The position numbers were made by a program, and so were the translations under genes. Positions 9,710 to 20,516 of a stretch of 64,000 bases of DNA are shown in pieces. The notes below the pieces were generated by a model, which saw nothing but the letters and a program-made list of their open reading frames with translations, ran no database searches and was not told where the DNA came from. This DNA is from Methanobacterium sp. BRmetb2 (lineage in GTDB: Archaea > Methanobacteriota > Methanobacteria > Methanobacteriales > Methanobacteriaceae): assembly GCA_003491285.1 (NCBI GenBank), contig CP022705.1, forward strand, positions 741,501-805,500. The letters run 5' to 3'. How positions within the stretch are numbered: position 1 is the first letter of the stretch; each line of letters opens with the position of its first letter.

Positions 9710-10783
9710 TTATGAATGTTTTAAAGTAATCAAACTTATCTCATTAGATGATCCAAGCCGCATGGGAGGACCCCAAGTTCCAGTACCTGCCGAAACATAG
9801 ATATAAGTTTTTTTAAACTTATAAAGCCCCTTGAAATGAGGAAAAATCAATTTAACCAGTAGGTTAAATGGAAATATCTGTCCCTGATGTGTATGTCCTG
9901 AAAGTTGTAAATTAATTCCAAATTTATTAGAAACTTCTACACCTTGAGGGACATGATACATTAAAATAGAAGGAAGTGTTTTATTAATTTTAAGTCCAGT
10001 AAGAACATTTTCGAGATGATTTTTTTCAAAGGAGTAATCCACCCCAATAATTTGAATGCCCTGAAATTCAAAAATCTCATTCCTTAAAATCATCATTTTC
10101 GTGGGAGTTAAGACCCTGTAAACTTCATCAAAACCTTCATAAAGTTCATGGTTACCTATAACAAATAAAACTGGCCCTTTTATATTATCTATGGCACAAA
10201 ATGTTTTTTTATGAAGTCTAGCGCTGCCGTCAACCATATCTCCAGTAATTAAGACAATATCAGGATTTAGATCATTGGTTTTTTTGACAATTCTTTCCAT
10301 ATAACCAGAATTTCTAATAGAACCTATGTGAATATCGCTAAGCTGGACTATCCTAAGATCTGTACTAATACCTGAGAATGGTATTTCTATTTCTTTAATT
10401 TGTATCATTAAAGCATGTATCAGTGAATAAAAAGTCAATAGCGATGAAAATACTAAAATTACAACACCTGCAATAAAAGCCGGTATTATGAAAATGAAAT
10501 TAAGAATTTCATAGATAATGAGTAAAAACAGGACAAAAAAGGAGATTCCCATCCATATTGATGCAATAGTATAAAGAATTTGAGTATATATGTTGGAAAC
10601 ATTCCTCTCAATAAACATTGCAATAGGATAAGATGCAGAAGCAATTATGATTAAAGAATACATGAAATTAGTTTGAAAAAAACCTAATAGAAAGGCCATA
10701 CGAAATAAAATGTAATAATTCAAAGCAAAAAATCCTAGAAAAAATACAATAGCCATTATAATGAGTTGGTAAATTCTTTTCAT
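9710..10783 (-). CDS. Membrane metallophosphoesterase (YkuE-like)
   Basis: The first 140 residues hold about four hydrophobic segments, followed by a calcineurin-like phosphoesterase domain with the metal motifs DIHIGS, GDMVDG, GNHELY and SGHTHQG. The catalytic part should face the cytoplasm or cell surface next to the membrane. Related bacterial proteins act on lipid-linked or nucleotide substrates, but the substrate here is unknown. A ribosome-binding site GAGGT precedes the ATG. It is transcribed in the same direction as the DUF134 block but lies upstream of it, so it is probably a separate unit. Confidence 0.85.
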   Translation of the reverse strand: MKRIYQLIIMAIVFFLGFFALNYYILFRMAFLLGFFQTNFMYSLIIIASASYPIAMFIERNVSNIYTQILYTIASIWMGISFFVLFLLIIYEILNFIFIIPAFIAGVVILVFSSLLTFYSLIHALMIQIKEIEIPFSGISTDLRIVQLSDIHIGSIRNSGYMERIVKKTNDLNPDIVLITGDMVDGSARLHKKTFCAIDNIKGPVLFVIGNHELYEGFDEVYRVLTPTKMMILRNEIFEFQGIQIIGVDYSFEKNHLENVLTGLKINKTLPSILMYHVPQGVEVSNKFGINLQLSGHTHQGQIFPFNLLVKLIFPHFKGLYKFKKTYIYVSAGTGTWGPPMRLGSSNEISLITLKHS

Positions 10784-10871
10784 TTTAAACCTCGATTTAG
10801 ATAGAATAAAAATAAAATTTCATTTAAAAAAATAATTTTTTACACAATTCTTTTTTTACAAAATAATTGAA

Positions 10872-11783
10872 CTAAATAAGAGATGTTTCTGGTAGCAATT
10901 TGACCAGTGTGTAATCATACATAAAAGATTTCTTTATTTCTGCAATATCTCCCAGAACATAATCGTTTACTTCGACTTTTGCTATCTCCTCACGATAATC
11001 GTCGTATTTGAGTTTTACTCTGACTCCGTCAAGTTGACTTACAACTGGTGCTGGTGAATAGACTTCCTTGATAGCTGGAACTTGATTTTCTATCTCGGTT
11101 TTTACCAAGATGGATGGAACAAGAGGAGGATCTTCAGCTATTTCTCTTCTTCGATCATCTAAAATATTTTCCACTACTTCTACCAGCTTTTTCATAGCCC
11201 TAATATCTTCTCCCCTTTTTAATCTGCGTGGAATTCTGCCCAAACCACTTACATATGCAGTGGCTCCGGGAATATCATCAATATCAATTTCTGGTGCGCC
11301 AGTTACCACCACCGGTATCTCCAACCCTTCAAAAAGATGAGTTTTTTCTGTTATACAGTCCCTAAAACTTCCAAGAGCAAATACGGCCAGATCATGTTCT
11401 TCTATAAGTCTTTTTTCATCTTCAGAGATTTGAGCTATTCCTTTACCTGCGCCACGTGATAAACCAATCATATTATCCTTTGCCCCGTATCTTCGAAGAT
11501 ATTCTGATATGTCACAAGCAGAATGGGGAAGGTGTTGGCGGGCTAGAGTAGGAGAAACTATGGCAATCTCCGTTCCGGCCATAGGGGCTATTTTTATCTT
11601 ACCCAATAATTCCCGGGCCTTTTCTTTTACTCTTTCCACATCTTCAATTGGAACTGCTAATGTAAGGACAAGATCCATCTGCAAAAAGTTTTCTTGAAGA
11701 ACAAATCCGCCCAAATCCTCAATAAGCTCCTTCATCTCTTCGTGTTTATGGACTCCACCGATATAAGTTAAGGTTTCATACAT
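10872..11783 (-). CDS. mmp7: Methanogenesis marker protein 7
   Basis: The 303-residue protein matches the methanogen-only Mmp7 family, with a conserved start ([15 protein letters not shown]), the [22 protein letters not shown] segment region and [12 protein letters not shown]. Mmp7 has been reported as part of the component A3a complex that supports ATP-dependent reductive activation of MCR. The start ATG at 11783 has GGAG 8 bases before it and overlaps the end of the preceding gene by 16 bases, which argues for translational coupling and a shared function. Confidence 0.8.
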   Translation of the reverse strand: MYETLTYIGGVHKHEEMKELIEDLGGFVLQENFLQMDLVLTLAVPIEDVERVKEKARELLGKIKIAPMAGTEIAIVSPTLARQHLPHSACDISEYLRRYGAKDNMIGLSRGAGKGIAQISEDEKRLIEEHDLAVFALGSFRDCITEKTHLFEGLEIPVVVTGAPEIDIDDIPGATAYVSGLGRIPRRLKRGEDIRAMKKLVEVVENILDDRRREIAEDPPLVPSILVKTEIENQVPAIKEVYSPAPVVSQLDGVRVKLKYDDYREEIAKVEVNDYVLGDIAEIKKSFMYDYTLVKLLPETSLI

Positions 11784-12316
11784 AATCTTTTCTCCAGCAT
11801 ACTATATCTTAATTCAGCCCTTTTTAATGGATCTGTCGGCACATGTTTATGTGAAGGAATACTGATAACATTATCCCCTTTTATAAAATCTACTTTCTTC
11901 TCCATGTAATCCGGATAGATTATATTAATACAATCATCACCAATATTTTCTTCAACTATTGTAAATCCCATATCTTCAACTATGTCCTTTAAGAAATTTG
12001 AATATACCCTAACTTTTATTTTTCGTTTTTCATTAAATTTTTTTAAATCATGGATATACTGTATTTTATCTTGGAGGTTTCCCATTATTTTCTGGTCTAT
12101 TTTAGTTTGAAATATGTTTGCAAGTTTTGTTATACTGTTATATATTTGAGAATATGTATTAAGCTTGATTTTAATAGATTTAATATCTGTTTTAGTTTCA
12201 GATAATACAACTGCTATATCCGCACCAGCAGAATTGATATTTAAATCCACAATAAAATCTGACAATCCTGCTAATTGTAGAACCTCCTTGCACATAGGTG
12301 TGGTAACAACTTTCAT
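11768..12316 (-). CDS. Uncharacterised methanogen protein coupled to mmp7
   Basis: A 182-residue soluble protein without a domain I can name securely; it may belong to one of the methanogen-only families of unknown function (possibly DUF2102). It begins [17 protein letters not shown] and has a basic C-terminal region with [22 protein letters not shown]. Its end overlaps mmp7, so the two are very probably co-translated. By context it may help MCR activation or assembly. No cysteine cluster or nucleotide-binding motif is visible. Confidence 0.75.
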   Translation of the reverse strand: MKVVTTPMCKEVLQLAGLSDFIVDLNINSAGADIAVVLSETKTDIKSIKIKLNTYSQIYNSITKLANIFQTKIDQKIMGNLQDKIQYIHDLKKFNEKRKIKVRVYSNFLKDIVEDMGFTIVEENIGDDCINIIYPDYMEKKVDFIKGDNVISIPSHKHVPTDPLKRAELRYSMLEKRLCMKP

Positions 12317-12674
12317 GTAATCTGCCCCAATTATATTAAAGATTATTATAGTTGAATATTAATAATATAGGTAAGCATATACAAATCAAAATATAATATT
12401 GATGAAAAAATTATCTATAAATAATAACACGAATTGATTCTATTTTTTAATCTATTACAATTTTATAGCATAATATCTAACTGCTAAATTATAAACTTTT
12501 AAAATTAAAAAGTATACTAAACAAAACCCATAACTTTAACAAATCAGGCATTACTTTGAATTTCAAGATTAATAGGTTTAACCCGGATTAAAACTTGCTG
12601 ATTTTAATCAGTTTTAAGATAAATTAATTAAGTCATTAAATTAGATAAGATAATCCCAGTAAATTGGTGTTATA
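12317..12674. other. Intergenic stretch between divergent genes
   Basis: These 358 bases separate the mmp7 transcript (leftward) from comB (rightward) and must hold both promoters. AT-rich elements are abundant but no single TATA box stands out. A small inverted repeat CTGATT-TT-AATCAG lies at 12597-12610. No ORF or RNA gene was recognised. Confidence 0.6.
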
Positions 12675-13352
12675 ATGAAAATTTCATTAAGTTTAGAAAA
12701 ATCAATTACCCGAGATGTGGCCATAATGGTGGATGTTTTAAGAGCCAGTACTACGATAACTGTGGCCTTAGAAAATTTTAATGAAGTGATACCTGTTAAA
12801 AATTTGGACACTGCAGAATCACTGGCAGAAAAGTATGATGCGGTTCTTGCAGGAGAAAGAGGTGGGGCTAGTGTAGAATGGTTTGATGCTGGAAACTCGC
12901 CAATTCAGATAAAAAATTTCAAGGGAAATACACTGGTTCTAACCACAAGTAATGGTACACGGATTATTGACGGAATGCAGGCTGAAAAAATCTTAATCGG
13001 ATCATTTGTAAACGCTGAATCAATTGCAGAAAGTGCCCTAAAACTTGCCCGAAACCATATAGAAATAGTTATGGCTGGTGTAGATGGCAGGTTCGCTATA
13101 GAAGATTTTTTAGGTGCAGGAGAAATCATTTCCTATCTAAAAAACCATGAGTTAGATGAATATGCAATTGCAGCTTTAATGGCGTCCTCGGATAAAAATT
13201 ACGTAGATCAAGTTGTTAAAAATTCTAATTCTGCCTTAAAATTGGCCGATATTGGTTTTGTAGATGATGTAGAATTTTGTCTTAAAAGAAATATATATGA
13301 CACAGTACCTTTATATGAAAAGGGGAAGATTGAAAAGTTGAAGATAATTTAA
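12675..13352 (+). CDS. comB: 2-phosphosulfolactate phosphatase
   Basis: ComB removes phosphate from 2-phosphosulfolactate, the second step of coenzyme M synthesis from phosphoenolpyruvate and sulfite. The sequence shows the family's N-terminal motif VDVLRASTTI, then AGERGG and the TTSNGTR motif, and has the usual length of about 225 residues. The ATG follows GGTGTTATA. The following traB gene begins 27 bases after the stop, so they may be co-transcribed. The remaining CoM genes comC, comD and comE are 34 kb away in this window, and comA is not present. Confidence 0.93.
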   Translation: MKISLSLEKSITRDVAIMVDVLRASTTITVALENFNEVIPVKNLDTAESLAEKYDAVLAGERGGASVEWFDAGNSPIQIKNFKGNTLVLTTSNGTRIIDGMQAEKILIGSFVNAESIAESALKLARNHIEIVMAGVDGRFAIEDFLGAGEIISYLKNHELDEYAIAALMASSDKNYVDQVVKNSNSALKLADIGFVDDVEFCLKRNIYDTVPLYEKGKIEKLKII

Positions 13353-13379
13353 AAATTTTAATAATGATGTGATAAATTC

Positions 13380-14546
13380 ATGAATCCTGAATCACTTGAA
13401 ATCATAGGAACCGCACACGTATCAAAAAAGAGCGTGGAACAAGTTCGACAGGCTATACTGGAGAAAAAACCGGATGTTGTAGCCGTAGAACTCTGTGCAA
13501 ATCGTTATAATAATCTGATGAATGAAAAGTACGGTAACAAAGAAGAAGAGAAAAAAAGTATTCCCCTAAGGGAAATGATGAAAGGAGATAAATTAACGCT
13601 GTTATTGGTCAGTGGATTTTTATCCTATATCCAACGCAAAATTGGTGATGAAGTAGGTGTTAAACCTGGCTCTGAAATGTTAGTGGCTATAGAAGCAGCT
13701 GAAGAAGTAGGTGCCCGGGTTGCTCTTATCGACCGGGATATCACCATAACGCTAAGACGGGCTTTAAACCAGATGAGTTTTTTTGAAAAATTAAAATTTG
13801 TATATGGCATTATTGCTTCCTTTTTCAGTAAAGATGATGAATTAGAGAACATTGACAGTATAACTGAGGGAGATACATTAAACGAAGTAATGGAATACTT
13901 TCAAGAAATATCACCCGGTGCTTATGATGTCCTGGTTACAGAAAGAGATGCTTATATGGCTAAAATGCTTTTAGGAATTCAGGAAGAAGAGGTAATCGCC
14001 GTGGTAGGGGCTGGGCACAAACAGGGAATCACTAAACATTTGAAAAATCCAGATGAAATTCCCCCACTCTACAGCCTTCTGAGCCTTAAAAAATCAAAAA
14101 TTCCCTTAGGAAAACTAATAGTGTACTCCATTCCAGTTATATTTATTGGAATATTTATTATTGCCTTGATTAACGGGATAAACATTCAAGGCAATTTAAT
14201 ACAATTTATAGTATTAACTGGAGGACTTTCCTTTCTTGGATCTATAATAACTGGTTCCAAGATTTACTCCGCCCTAACTGCTTTTGCGGTAGCACCAGTA
14301 ACTTCTATTCATCCCCTACTTGCTGCCGGATGGTTTGCCGGAATAGTAGAGGCTAAACTGAGAAAAGTAAACTCTGAAGATTTTAATGATATAAGCAAGT
14401 GCAATAGTTTCAGAGACTTGATGAAAAATAATCTATTTAGGGTTTTACTGGTAGTTGTAGGAGCAAACATTGGCTGTACCATAGGAACCTTAATATCCAT
14501 ACCTAACGTTATTTTTCCACTTTTTAGTAAAATAATTGGAGGATAA
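13380..14546 (+). CDS. TraB/PrgY family membrane protein
   Basis: The N-terminal 220 residues form a TraB domain with the conserved [10 protein letters not shown] and a C-terminal GAGHKQGI motif, and the last 150 residues contain several membrane-spanning helices. The family is named after a plasmid pheromone-shutdown protein; in archaea its function is unknown, though it may be a membrane-bound peptidase-like protein. It lies directly after comB. It has no neighbouring plasmid or conjugation gene, so the plasmid name should not be taken literally. Confidence 0.85.
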   Translation: MNPESLEIIGTAHVSKKSVEQVRQAILEKKPDVVAVELCANRYNNLMNEKYGNKEEEKKSIPLREMMKGDKLTLLLVSGFLSYIQRKIGDEVGVKPGSEMLVAIEAAEEVGARVALIDRDITITLRRALNQMSFFEKLKFVYGIIASFFSKDDELENIDSITEGDTLNEVMEYFQEISPGAYDVLVTERDAYMAKMLLGIQEEEVIAVVGAGHKQGITKHLKNPDEIPPLYSLLSLKKSKIPLGKLIVYSIPVIFIGIFIIALINGINIQGNLIQFIVLTGGLSFLGSIITGSKIYSALTAFAVAPVTSIHPLLAAGWFAGIVEAKLRKVNSEDFNDISKCNSFRDLMKNNLFRVLLVVVGANIGCTIGTLISIPNVIFPLFSKIIGG

Positions 14547-14645
14547 TTAACCTTTAAATTAAATTTATATTGCCAAAACCATTAATTAGTGAATTGAAAT
14601 ATATTATTGGTAATAACTATATTATATCATAAAATGAGGAATTTT

Positions 14646-14858
14646 ATGTATTTGGTTTTTAGGTGCGATTGTGGACGAGCTATGTACTCAAAAGAAGGAG
14701 TTGCTCGTAAAAAGTGTGTTTGTGGAAAAACGATCACTTTAAAAAGCCGTAGGATAATAAAAAAGGCAGATGATTTTAAAACAGCTTCTGAACTTGTTCG
14801 AGAATTGCAAGAAGAAAAGTACGGTGGTTTGAAGTTTACTACAGCTGATAAGATATGA
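14646..14858 (+). CDS. DUF1922 zinc-ribbon protein (MTH1184 family)
   Basis: This 70-residue protein starts [15 protein letters not shown] and carries CDC and CVCG pairs that form a single zinc ribbon, followed by a helical tail ([15 protein letters not shown]). The Methanothermobacter homologue MTH1184 has a solved structure. The frame is open 13 codons further upstream, but GAGGA lies at the right distance from the ATG at 14646 and the family begins here. The function is unknown; nucleic acid or protein binding is the usual guess for such ribbons. Confidence 0.88.
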   Translation: MYLVFRCDCGRAMYSKEGVARKKCVCGKTITLKSRRIIKKADDFKTASELVRELQEEKYGGLKFTTADKI

Positions 14859-15014
14859 GATAAATAAGATATATGATAAGATATGAAATTTGTTACAATA
14901 TTACATAATGATCATTCTAAACCATTTAGTAGATAATATCAATTAAACCATGAAATTTGAATGTATTAAAATATTAAAAAAGACAAAAACTAAAAAATCT
15001 AGATTTAGGTTTTT

Positions 15015-16604
15015 ATGATATCTGATATCTATAATATCACCAAAAAAGGTGAAAGAAAAAATATTGAATTTAAAAAAAAGCTTACTAGAGATTACCATCT
15101 CCTTGAAGACAGAAAACAACGCCTAGCCTCACAAATGAAATACCGGATGGAAAGGGGAAATGGAGAAGCCGTGTATTTTATAGGTGTTGATGATGATGGA
15201 GAACTTGTTGGCTTAGAACCTGAGAAATTTAAGGAATCTTTATTTGTTTTAAAAGAAATTGCCAGGGAAATAAATGCTGAATTTCAAAAAATAGAAGAAT
15301 ATTCAGTGAACAAGGGAACAATTGCCAGGGTTTTTATTGGTAAAAAACCAGGCACCAACAAAGAACATATACTGATTGGTGTGGCTGGGCACGTTGACCA
15401 TGGTAAAAGCACACTTCTTGGAACTTTAACCACAGGTCAATTGGATGATGGATCAGGTAAAACCCGCATATTTTTGGACGTTCAGAAACATGAAATAGAA
15501 CGAGGTTTATCAGCTGATCTCTCTTTTGCTATTTATGGCTTTATAAATGATAAACCAGTCCATGTGACAAATCCATTAGATAAAAAAGAAAAATCAAAGT
15601 TGGTTGAAAAATCTGACCGATTCATTTCATTTGTTGATACTGTAGGACATGAACCATGGCTCAGAACAACCATAAGAGGCATAGTAGGACAAAAATTAAA
15701 CTATGGACTGTTGACTATCGCTGCTGATCAGGGCCATACACATATAACCAAAGAACATCTGGGAATAATACTGGCAATGGACTTGCCAGTGATAATAACC
15801 ATCACTAAAATTGATCTGGTAAACCCTGAAAGAATAAAAGCTGTGAAAGAAAAAATATTCGAAATTCTAAAACTGGTGGGCCGCATCCCATATAGCGTTG
15901 AATCTGAAGAAAATGCAGAATTCATAGCAGCAAACATGAATCAACATCTAGTTCCAGTGATAATGATCTCCGCTGTTACTGGTGATGGATTAAATCTTCT
16001 CAATAAACTATTTTTGAATTTAAAAAGTCCTGTTAAGGAAAAAAATCTCGATAAAGCATTTATGATATACATCGACAAGATTTATTCTGTTGTTGGGGTG
16101 GGAACCGTGGTAAGCGGAACTATAAGACAGGGAAAAGTTGAAAAAGGGGATAAATTACTTTTAGGACCTACTAATTCTGGAAAATTTATAGAAGTTACTG
16201 TAAAATCTATTGAGATGCATCATTATAAAATCGGATGTGCAGAGACTGGAGATGTTGTTGGGATATCAATAAAAGGTGTTAATATTGGGGATATCCGAAG
16301 AGGCATGATTTTATGTGACTTAAATTATGATGCAAATTCTGTAAGAGAATTTGAGGCCGATGTTGCAATATTAGTTCATCCTACAGCCATTAAAAAAGGT
16401 TATGAAAGTGTAACTCATATTGAAACCATTTCCGAAACAACTATCCTTGAACCGGTTGACAATAAATATTTATCGGCAGGAGATAGTGGTGCTGTGTTAA
16501 TGAGATTCAAATACAGACCTTATTGTATTAAAGAAGGTCAAAAATTAATATTCCGTGAAGGAAGAAGTAAAGGCATTGGGACTGTCAAGAAAATAGTTAA
16601 ATAA
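15015..16604 (+). CDS. GTPBP1-like translational GTPase
   Basis: An N-terminal domain of about 115 residues precedes an EF-Tu type GTPase with GHVDHGKS at about 125-132, DTVGHE and TKID, then two beta-barrel domains of the EF-Tu kind. This architecture is that of the COG5258/GTPBP1-GTPBP2 group, which in eukaryotes works in ribosome rescue and mRNA turnover. The archaeal role is not settled. It stands alone, with a 156-base gap upstream and a convergent tRNA-thiolation gene ending 30 bases downstream. Confidence 0.88.
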   Translation: MISDIYNITKKGERKNIEFKKKLTRDYHLLEDRKQRLASQMKYRMERGNGEAVYFIGVDDDGELVGLEPEKFKESLFVLKEIAREINAEFQKIEEYSVNKGTIARVFIGKKPGTNKEHILIGVAGHVDHGKSTLLGTLTTGQLDDGSGKTRIFLDVQKHEIERGLSADLSFAIYGFINDKPVHVTNPLDKKEKSKLVEKSDRFISFVDTVGHEPWLRTTIRGIVGQKLNYGLLTIAADQGHTHITKEHLGIILAMDLPVIITITKIDLVNPERIKAVKEKIFEILKLVGRIPYSVESEENAEFIAANMNQHLVPVIMISAVTGDGLNLLNKLFLNLKSPVKEKNLDKAFMIYIDKIYSVVGVGTVVSGTIRQGKVEKGDKLLLGPTNSGKFIEVTVKSIEMHHYKIGCAETGDVVGISIKGVNIGDIRRGMILCDLNYDANSVREFEADVAILVHPTAIKKGYESVTHIETISETTILEPVDNKYLSAGDSGAVLMRFKYRPYCIKEGQKLIFREGRSKGIGTVKKIVK

Positions 16605-16634
16605 ATTCATTCTTTAAAGTCCATCGTTTTATAA

Positions 16635-17477
16635 TTAATATTCATCCTTAATTTCTTTCATCATTATGCATGCTTTGCATGTGGTTGATGATGATGGTTC
16701 ACCACAATAAACGCATTCAAAAAGTTGGATGTCCGGTTTTTTAAATCTAAATGATTTTTTAAAAGATTCCAGTATGGCAAACTTTGTTCCTGGTTTTTTA
16801 GATTCAGCCTCATTCAGGAAATTTTTGATTTTCGATCTTAGAGACCTTGAAGAATATGGACATTCAGCAAAATGGACGTCTACATCATTTAGAACTGCCC
16901 ACATACCTACTTCCTTCTCGGGAATATTCCAAAGGGGTTTTATTCGTGGAATTAACCTCGGATGGATTGAATCCAGTTTAGGTCCGAACTTGTAAAACTT
17001 AATAAGATCGGCACGGGCAAAACTCATTAAAAAGGATTGGATCTCATCATCAAGATTATGTCCTGTGGCAATTTTAACTGCACCCTCTTCATAGGCGGTT
17101 TTGTTCAATAAATATCTTCTAAAAACACCGCAAGGAATACATGCACTTTTATAATTTGTGGAAATATCATCCAGACTAAAATCAAATTCATCTTTAAAGG
17201 ATCTAAGTATAAATTTCACATCTAAATTCTCAGCATGCTTTCGAGCAGCCATGATTCCACTTTCACGATAACCAGCAATACCTTCATCTATAGATATGGC
17301 GAAAATTTCAAAATCAAGTTCTTTTTGAAGCATGTGAAGCATGTGCAAAGTTAAAATACTATCTTTACCACCAGATACTGCTATGGCAATCTTATCTCCA
17401 GATTCTATTAATTTGTATTGTTTAGCCGTGCTACGTACAATATTCTCAATTTTCTGATTAAAAATTTCTGGATCCAT
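16635..17477 (-). CDS. tRNA 2-thiolation ATP pyrophosphatase, TtuA/NcsA family
   Basis: The PP-loop SGGKDS (residues 35-40) activates the tRNA base as an adenylate, and CIPCGVFRR together with an earlier cysteine forms the catalytic cluster site. The C-terminal zinc finger has CVYCGEP and CKAC. Members of this TIGR00269 family put sulfur on uridine 34 or 54 of tRNA. The N-terminal zinc finger found in TtuA and Ctu1 is missing here: only 34 residues precede the PP-loop. The start ATG is preceded by AAGGTT. Which uridine is modified cannot be told from the sequence. Confidence 0.85.
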   Translation of the reverse strand: MDPEIFNQKIENIVRSTAKQYKLIESGDKIAIAVSGGKDSILTLHMLHMLQKELDFEIFAISIDEGIAGYRESGIMAARKHAENLDVKFILRSFKDEFDFSLDDISTNYKSACIPCGVFRRYLLNKTAYEEGAVKIATGHNLDDEIQSFLMSFARADLIKFYKFGPKLDSIHPRLIPRIKPLWNIPEKEVGMWAVLNDVDVHFAECPYSSRSLRSKIKNFLNEAESKKPGTKFAILESFKKSFRFKKPDIQLFECVYCGEPSSSTTCKACIMMKEIKDEY

Positions 17478-17572
17478 AGACTAACCTTGACAAATGTGCA
17501 TTAAATTGGGTTAAGAACAGTAATACTAGTTATTATACTATTTAATGTTTAATAAAAAAATTTTGCTTAAAA

Positions 17573-17583
17573 ATTATATAATA
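17573..17583 (+). promoter_or_regulatory. TATA box of the MTH1187-family gene, leaderless transcript expected
   Basis: AAAATTATATAATAA is centred 27 bases before the ATG at 17605, so transcription should begin at or next to the start codon. No ribosome-binding site lies between them. Confidence 0.5.
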
Positions 17584-17604
17584 ATTTAAACATATATAAA
17601 AAAC

Positions 17605-17910
17605 ATGATATCTGCTGAAATTACCATAATCCCTATTGGAACTGGTAAAACCAGTTTAAGCGATTATGTTGCTGCTGCAGTAGCTGCTCTAGATAAAAAT
17701 GGAGTGCCATACAAGGTAAGTGGAATGGGAACTATAATCGAAAGCAATGATCTTGAAGAAGTTTTGGATGCCGTTAAAGTAGCCCATGAAGCCGTATTCT
17801 TTAAAGGAACAGATAGAGTTGCTACCAGTATTATAATCGATGATAGGAGAGATGTGGAAAAAAGTATAAAAGAAAAAGTAAGTTCTGTGAGAGAAAAATT
17901 GGAAAAATAA
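17605..17910 (+). CDS. MTH1187-family thiamine-binding protein
   Basis: A small ferredoxin-fold protein of 101 residues with the family features TIIPIGTGKTSLSDYVAAA and MGTIIE. The group is named after MTH1187 (also YkoF/TENA-linked in bacteria) and several members bind thiamine-like ligands. It is probably a cytoplasmic homotetramer. The gene is alone, between two leftward genes, and appears to be read from a leaderless message. Confidence 0.9.
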   Translation: MISAEITIIPIGTGKTSLSDYVAAAVAALDKNGVPYKVSGMGTIIESNDLEEVLDAVKVAHEAVFFKGTDRVATSIIIDDRRDVEKSIKEKVSSVREKLEK

Positions 17911-18020
17911 GATTATAACTTCTTAATTAAGAATGTTATAACTAAAAATATAGTGAATATTAAAATAACATATCCACTACTCTTTCATTATCTTTTTAAA
18001 TAGTTAAAAATGTGCAAAAA

Positions 18021-19115
18021 TTATAATATTGTTTTTGATGCATTTTTAAGAGTTTGAACTATCTTTTCCAGATCTATTTTTGTTAAGCTGGGATGAACTG
18101 GGATTGAAATTACTTCTCCTGCAGCATTTTCTGCTTCTGGACAATGGGCTTTGAACCCTAATTTCTGGTACAACTCCTGTTTATAGATTGGTTTAGGATA
18201 ATGAATACCGGTACCAATGCCATTATCATTTAAGAATTTTATCATTGCATTCCTTTTTGTTTTATTCACTCTTATTGTATATTGATGGAAAACGTGCTTT
18301 ACACCTTTCTGTACATGAGGTGGTATGATCCCATTCATCGATTTTATATTCTCGGTAAAGTATTCAGCATTTTTAATTCTCTTATTGTTAAATTCATTTA
18401 ATTTTTTAAGTTGCATAATACCTATTGCTGCAGCAATATCTGTCATTCTGAAGTTATACCCCAAAGTTACGTGTTCATATCGGTTGCTTTCACCATGAGC
18501 CCTTATTGTTCTTGAATTTTCAGCTAAATCCTCATTTTGAGTGGTGATCATGCCCCCCTCACTGGTGGTCATGTTTTTGGTTGGATAAAAGCTGAAACAT
18601 GCCATGTCCCCTAAGGAACCTGCCATTTTACCTTTATACATTGCGCCGTGTGCTTGTGCTGCATCTTCAATAACCAATAGATCATAGCTTTTTGCTATTT
18701 TAGATATGGGTTCCATGTCTGCTGGCTGTCCATAAAGGTGTACGGGCATTATTGCCTTTGTATTATCAGTAATTGCATCTTCAATTTTCTCAGGATCAAT
18801 ATTATACATTTCGGGATTAATATCCACGAATACTGGTTGGGCTCCAGTATATAAAACAGAGTTAGCTGTTGCAGCAAAAGTAAAAGGAGTGGTTATGACT
18901 TCATCACCTTGACCAATACCTGCACTTAAAAGAGCAACATGTAAGGCTGTTGTTCCAGAACTAGTGGCAACTGCATATTCTGTATTAACAAATTCTGCAA
19001 AGTTTTCCTCAAATTCTGCGACTTTAGGACCTTGTGCAATGAATCCTGATTTTAAAACCTTTATTACTTCATTTATTTCCTCGTCATCTATGATTGGATT
19101 AGCAATGGGTATCAC
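18021..19115 (-). CDS. DegT/DnrJ/EryC1/StrS sugar aminotransferase
   Basis: A PLP-dependent enzyme of 364 residues that aminates nucleotide-linked keto sugars. The sequence shows [11 protein letters not shown] in the PLP phosphate site, [11 protein letters not shown] and the catalytic lysine in [13 protein letters not shown]. Family members make amino sugars for glycans and cell-surface polymers. No other sugar-biosynthesis gene is next to it, though a membrane glycosyltransferase lies 1.4 kb further on. The exact sugar is unknown. Confidence 0.9.
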   Translation of the reverse strand: MIPIANPIIDDEEINEVIKVLKSGFIAQGPKVAEFEENFAEFVNTEYAVATSSGTTALHVALLSAGIGQGDEVITTPFTFAATANSVLYTGAQPVFVDINPEMYNIDPEKIEDAITDNTKAIMPVHLYGQPADMEPISKIAKSYDLLVIEDAAQAHGAMYKGKMAGSLGDMACFSFYPTKNMTTSEGGMITTQNEDLAENSRTIRAHGESNRYEHVTLGYNFRMTDIAAAIGIMQLKKLNEFNNKRIKNAEYFTENIKSMNGIIPPHVQKGVKHVFHQYTIRVNKTKRNAMIKFLNDNGIGTGIHYPKPIYKQELYQKLGFKAHCPEAENAAGEVISIPVHPSLTKIDLEKIVQTLKNASKTIL

Positions 19116-19270
19116 AAAATATCACCTGATAAATAATAATATGTAACTTGAAAAAAGTTTTTAATAAACTAACATATATTCCTTTAGTACTTATAATAGA
19201 TTTTTATAATCTTTAAAAAAATATTCCATATCATTTTTAAATTCTAATAAGTTTACTTAAGGGAAAAAAT

Positions 19271-20413
19271 ATGCAAAATAAGACCATAAAAGAAGGGCAG
19301 GTTTCAATAAAAATACCTGACTTTGAAAAAGTATCTTCTAAGGCACCAGTATTCTACAACCCAGTAATGGAACTTAACCGAGACCTTTCAGTCATTGCTT
19401 TAAATCACTATCAAAAAGTGTTAGGAAATCCACTTAATATATGCGATGCTTTTGGGGGTAGTGGAATACGGGGAATTAGGTACTCTAAGGAAGTTAATAG
19501 CCATAAAATAGTTACTAATGATGTAAATCCCCGGGCCGTTGATTTTGCACATGAAAATGTTGATTTAAATAAAGTATATAATGTTACAGTTTGCCAGGAA
19601 GATGCCAATTTACTGCTTAGAAAATGTAAAGGCATATTTGACGTGGTGGATATTGATCCTTTTGGTACTCCTTCTTATTTTATTGAATCTGCAGCAATTT
19701 CACTTAAATCGGGAGGATTACTATGTGTGAGTGCTACTGATACTTCGTCTCTGTGTGGAACCTATAAAAATCCCTGCATCAGAAAATATTCTTCAAAACC
19801 ATTGAAAACTGAATATTGTCACGAAATTGGTATAAGAATTCTGGCAGGTTTTATTGCTCGGGTTTTTGCCAAATATAAAAAAAGTATAGATATCAAGTTT
19901 TCCCACAGTACCGAACATTACATGAGAATGTATATTACTATTGATAAAGGTGCAGAAATAACTGATCAATCACTTAAAGAGGTGGGTTTCATTTTACATT
20001 GTGATAAATGCCTTAATAGGGAGTTGGCGAAGGGATTCGCCCCATTTATTCCATCAGAATGTCCTGTCTGCGGAAGTAAATATGGTGTTGCAGGACCTTT
20101 ATGGTGTGATAAAATATTTAATTCTGATTTTATTACAGGTATGCTAAATATAACAGCAGACATAGTTATTAATAAAAGAAGAGAAGCATGCAAACTCCTG
20201 AATAGATGTAATGATGAATCTATGGGACCTCCAACATTTTTTGATCTTCACCAGATCAGTAAAAAATTAAAAATTAGCGCCCCTCCGCTGGATAAAGTAT
20301 TAAATGAACTTATAAAAGAAGGATATTTTGCATCCAGAACCCATTTCAAGCCCACCGGAATTAGGACTGATGCTTCCATTGAAATTTTGGATAAGATTGT
20401 TTTAGGTATTTAA
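19271..20413 (+). CDS. trm1: tRNA (guanine-26-N2) dimethyltransferase
   Basis: Trm1 methylates guanine 26 of many tRNAs twice with SAM. The protein shows the family start (EGQVSIKIP), NPVMELNRDLS, the SAM motif DAFGGSGIRGIRY and the catalytic DIDPFGTP, followed by a zinc-binding segment (CDKC, CPVCGS) in the C-terminal domain. The 380-residue length is typical. An AAGGG ribosome-binding site lies before the ATG. It is divergent from the aminotransferase gene. Confidence 0.94.
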   Translation: MQNKTIKEGQVSIKIPDFEKVSSKAPVFYNPVMELNRDLSVIALNHYQKVLGNPLNICDAFGGSGIRGIRYSKEVNSHKIVTNDVNPRAVDFAHENVDLNKVYNVTVCQEDANLLLRKCKGIFDVVDIDPFGTPSYFIESAAISLKSGGLLCVSATDTSSLCGTYKNPCIRKYSSKPLKTEYCHEIGIRILAGFIARVFAKYKKSIDIKFSHSTEHYMRMYITIDKGAEITDQSLKEVGFILHCDKCLNRELAKGFAPFIPSECPVCGSKYGVAGPLWCDKIFNSDFITGMLNITADIVINKRREACKLLNRCNDESMGPPTFFDLHQISKKLKISAPPLDKVLNELIKEGYFASRTHFKPTGIRTDASIEILDKIVLGI

Positions 20414-20516
20414 ATAACTGAAAAATATTTTACTAAATTTCTTCAATTTAATTAAAAGTAGATGAAGTTGACTTTTTTTAAGTAAATCCACCCTTAAAAT
20501 CCTGCTGATACTTGAG

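Noticed and set aside
13380..14546. TraB gene as sign of a plasmid or conjugative element
   Set aside because: No other mobile-element gene is near, and TraB/PrgY homologues are ordinary chromosomal genes in methanogens.
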